NCBI RefSeq assembly: GCF_030690045.1
Contig: NZ_JAUYHK010000002.1
Coordinates: forward strand, 1-64,000
From: Thalassospira sp.
GTDB lineage: Bacteria; Pseudomonadota; Alphaproteobacteria; Rhodospirillales; Thalassospiraceae
Reading direction: 5' to 3'
Length of the DNA stretch: 64,000 nt
Under the pieces are notes generated by a model. It ran no database searches, was not told the DNA's origin, and saw only the letters and a list, made by a program, of their open reading frames with translations. Below, piece by piece: positions 62,613 through 64,000 of the stretch (within the stretch, counting starts at the first letter, position 1; the number at the start of each line of letters is the position of its first letter). Position numbers and translations under genes: made by a program.

Positions 62613-63253
62613 TGGATTTCGAGTTTTATCTCGATCTCCTGATGATTGTGTTGCTGATCGCGACCATCATCTATGCGGTGATCCTGAACCGGCGTCTGGG
62701 GGCGTTCCGGCGCAATCGCGAGGATATGGAACAATTTCTGGCGGCGTTTAATGCCGCAACCGAACGGGCCGAAAGTTCGATCCGCGGGCTTAAGGAAATG
62801 GCCGGACAAACGGGCGACAGACTGCGCGAGGATATCGAACGCGCCAGCGCCCTGAACGAAGATTTGTCATTTATGATTGATCGCGGCGAAAGCATTGCCG
62901 GTCGTCTTGAAAAAGCGGCCGCCGGTGTCAATGCCAGCCGCAAGGGAAGTGACAAGGCCGATGGTCTTGGTGCGATGTCGTCCCTGAAACCGTCAAGGGC
63001 CGATGACAAGGACATCATTGATGACCGTGTCGGCATTGAAACACGGGCAGAGGAACTGGCTGCGCGGATGGTCCGGGATGCCGAAATGCAAACCGGGCGC
63101 AGCGGCCTTGGCAGCGCCCGGTCCCCGACAGGGCCTGTGAGTCCCGTTGGCAGCGGTTATGGCAATGTCGCGATTGAGGATGACGAGGACGAAGATTCCG
63201 GCCGGTCAGATGCCGAACGGGAATTGCTGGCGGCGTTGCGATCTGTGCGCTGA
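62612..63253 (+). CDS. DUF6468 membrane protein in the fliLM operon
   Basis: A 213-residue protein with one membrane segment (about 6-25) and a coiled coil (about 30-80). The family is found after fliM in alphaproteobacteria but has no established role. The C-terminal third is Ser, Gly, Asp and Glu-rich and probably disordered, ending in ERELLAALRSVR. It overlaps fliM by one base, so it is translationally coupled. Confidence 0.8.
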   Translation: MDFEFYLDLLMIVLLIATIIYAVILNRRLGAFRRNREDMEQFLAAFNAATERAESSIRGLKEMAGQTGDRLREDIERASALNEDLSFMIDRGESIAGRLEKAAAGVNASRKGSDKADGLGAMSSLKPSRADDKDIIDDRVGIETRAEELAARMVRDAEMQTGRSGLGSARSPTGPVSPVGSGYGNVAIEDDEDEDSGRSDAERELLAALRSVR

Positions 63254-63280
63254 GAGACGGAGCAAGGTGGAGTCCCTGTT

Positions 63281-63303
63281 GTCAGGGGATTGGTGCCCCT
63301 GAC
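63281..63303. other. Stem-loop between DUF6468 and motE-like genes
   Basis: An 8-bp stem (gtcagggg 63281-63288 with cccctgac 63296-63303) with a 7-nt loop lacks a T run. It may be a processing or attenuation hairpin rather than a terminator. Confidence 0.4.
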
Positions 63304-63436
63304 GAAAGAAGTTGAATATCAGCAGGCTGGCGGGTGTTAATGTCCTGTCAACCTGTCTGGTCAAGGATCGGTCGGCTGGCCGTTATGGTTGTGGTGCCGG
63401 ATATGTGACGTTTTTAATCATCGGCTGGGTGTGTGT

Positions 63437-64000
63437 ATGTCTTCTGTTCGTGTCTTGCCATTATTGATCCTTGTAGGGATTGCCGTGCTTTCTGTGAAAG
63501 TCACGGGTCTTTTTGATGCCGGGCAGGATCAAGATGCCGTTTCTGCACCGTCTGTAACCATGATGCAGCAGGCCGTGGCGCAGGACGCCGTTCCTCCCAC
63601 AGGTGATGACGCCCCCGCGGGTGAGCCGGGGCTGGATGACCCTGCGATGTCGCCTGCTTTGGATCAGGAAGATGCCTCGGCAGCACAGGATGCGCCGGTC
63701 CCCAATTTTGGCGGCGATCCGACCCTGTTTACCCAGGAAGAAATTGATTTGTTGCAGAATTTGTCAGTTCGGCGCGCTGAACTGACCCGCAAGGAACAGC
63801 GTCTGGACGAGCGCGAAAGCCTTTTGGCCGCGGCCGAGGCGCGGATCGATGCCAAGATCGAAGAAATGAAAACGCTGCAAACCGCAATTGAAGGTCTGGT
63901 TGAAACCAAGGAAGCCCAGGAAGACGACCGGATCAAAAAGCTGGTCAGTGTTTATGAAAAAATGAAGCCCAAGGATGCCGCCCGCATCTGGAACGAACTG
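63437..64000 (+). CDS. motE: MotE-like flagellar protein (partial, runs off the window)
   Basis: The open frame starts at ATG 63437 and is still open at base 64000 (188 codons visible). It has an N-terminal hydrophobic anchor (about 6-25), a Pro/Ala/Asp-rich periplasmic stretch (about 30-90), a coiled coil (about 105-160, with RRAELTRKEQRLDERESLLAAAEARIDAKIEEM) and the start of the MgtE-N-type domain (YEKMKPKDAARIWNEL). This is the architecture of MotE, a periplasmic chaperone-like partner of the stator protein MotC in rhizobia. The C-terminus is missing from view. Confidence 0.75.
   Translation, partial: MSSVRVLPLLILVGIAVLSVKVTGLFDAGQDQDAVSAPSVTMMQQAVAQDAVPPTGDDAPAGEPGLDDPAMSPALDQEDASAAQDAPVPNFGGDPTLFTQEEIDLLQNLSVRRAELTRKEQRLDERESLLAAAEARIDAKIEEMKTLQTAIEGLVETKEAQEDDRIKKLVSVYEKMKPKDAARIWNEL

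Overview
The window comes from a motile alphaproteobacterium, most likely of the Rhodospirillales and Thalassospira-like. This is judged from a CtrA/ChpT pair, an FlbD-type sigma-54 activator, FliX, a low-cysteine DksA and moderately high G+C; no database search was possible. About three quarters of it is flagellar and chemotaxis genes. No rRNA, tRNA or CRISPR array was seen.

Layout. 1-834: a terminator and a gene-free stretch with three REP-like palindromes. 835-2838: moaA and an unknown conserved gene, minus strand. 2960-3899: a DUF3553 gene diverging from a chpT-like phosphotransferase. 4040-10708: cheA-cheW-cheY-cheB-cheR, followed by an isoprenylcysteine methyltransferase-like gene. 11437-14427: ctrA diverging from fliI-fliJ across an intergenic region with four TTAAC half-sites. 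14438-16385: lipoprotein, ybaK-like and terC-like genes. 16425-19046: an AT-rich acquired segment bracketed by two almost identical 111-bp copies of the terC upstream region. It carries two exported-protein genes, the 3' end of a type I secretion membrane fusion gene and a deleted terC remnant. 19087-25328: ynjBCD-like transporter, 2OG-Fe(II) oxygenase, Lrp regulator, RidA, RraA and a QueF-like protein. 25360-36628 (minus): fliF, fliH, fliN, motA, flbD, flhA, flhF, flhG and a FliK-like gene; no fliG. 36897-41094 (minus): fliK, flgD, flgE. 41322-51179 (minus): flgL, fliW, two near-identical flagellins with a TPR-methyltransferase gene between them, flaG, fliD, fliS. 51207-55583 (minus): flgK, an flgN-like gene, flgJ, flgI. 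55883-56895: fliX and dksA. 57144-60597 (minus): flgF, flgG, flgA, flgH. 60924-64000: fliL, fliM, a DUF6468 gene and a motE-like gene cut by the window end.

How it fits together. The ChpT and CtrA homologues suggest that a CckA-ChpT-CtrA phosphorelay governs motility. FlbD with sigma-54 probably drives the later flagellar classes, FliX couples assembly to FlbD, FliW monitors free flagellin, and FlhF/FlhG set flagellar position and number. The Che cluster controls the motor. Several genes expected of a complete flagellum (fliG, fliE, flgB, flgC, fliP, fliQ, fliR, flhB, motB, fliA) are not in the window and must lie elsewhere if the flagellum is complete.

The points most worth following are the duplication-bracketed segment at 16425-19046, the TPR-methyltransferase locked between two flagellin copies, the QueF-like protein lacking the catalytic cysteine, and the missing fliG.
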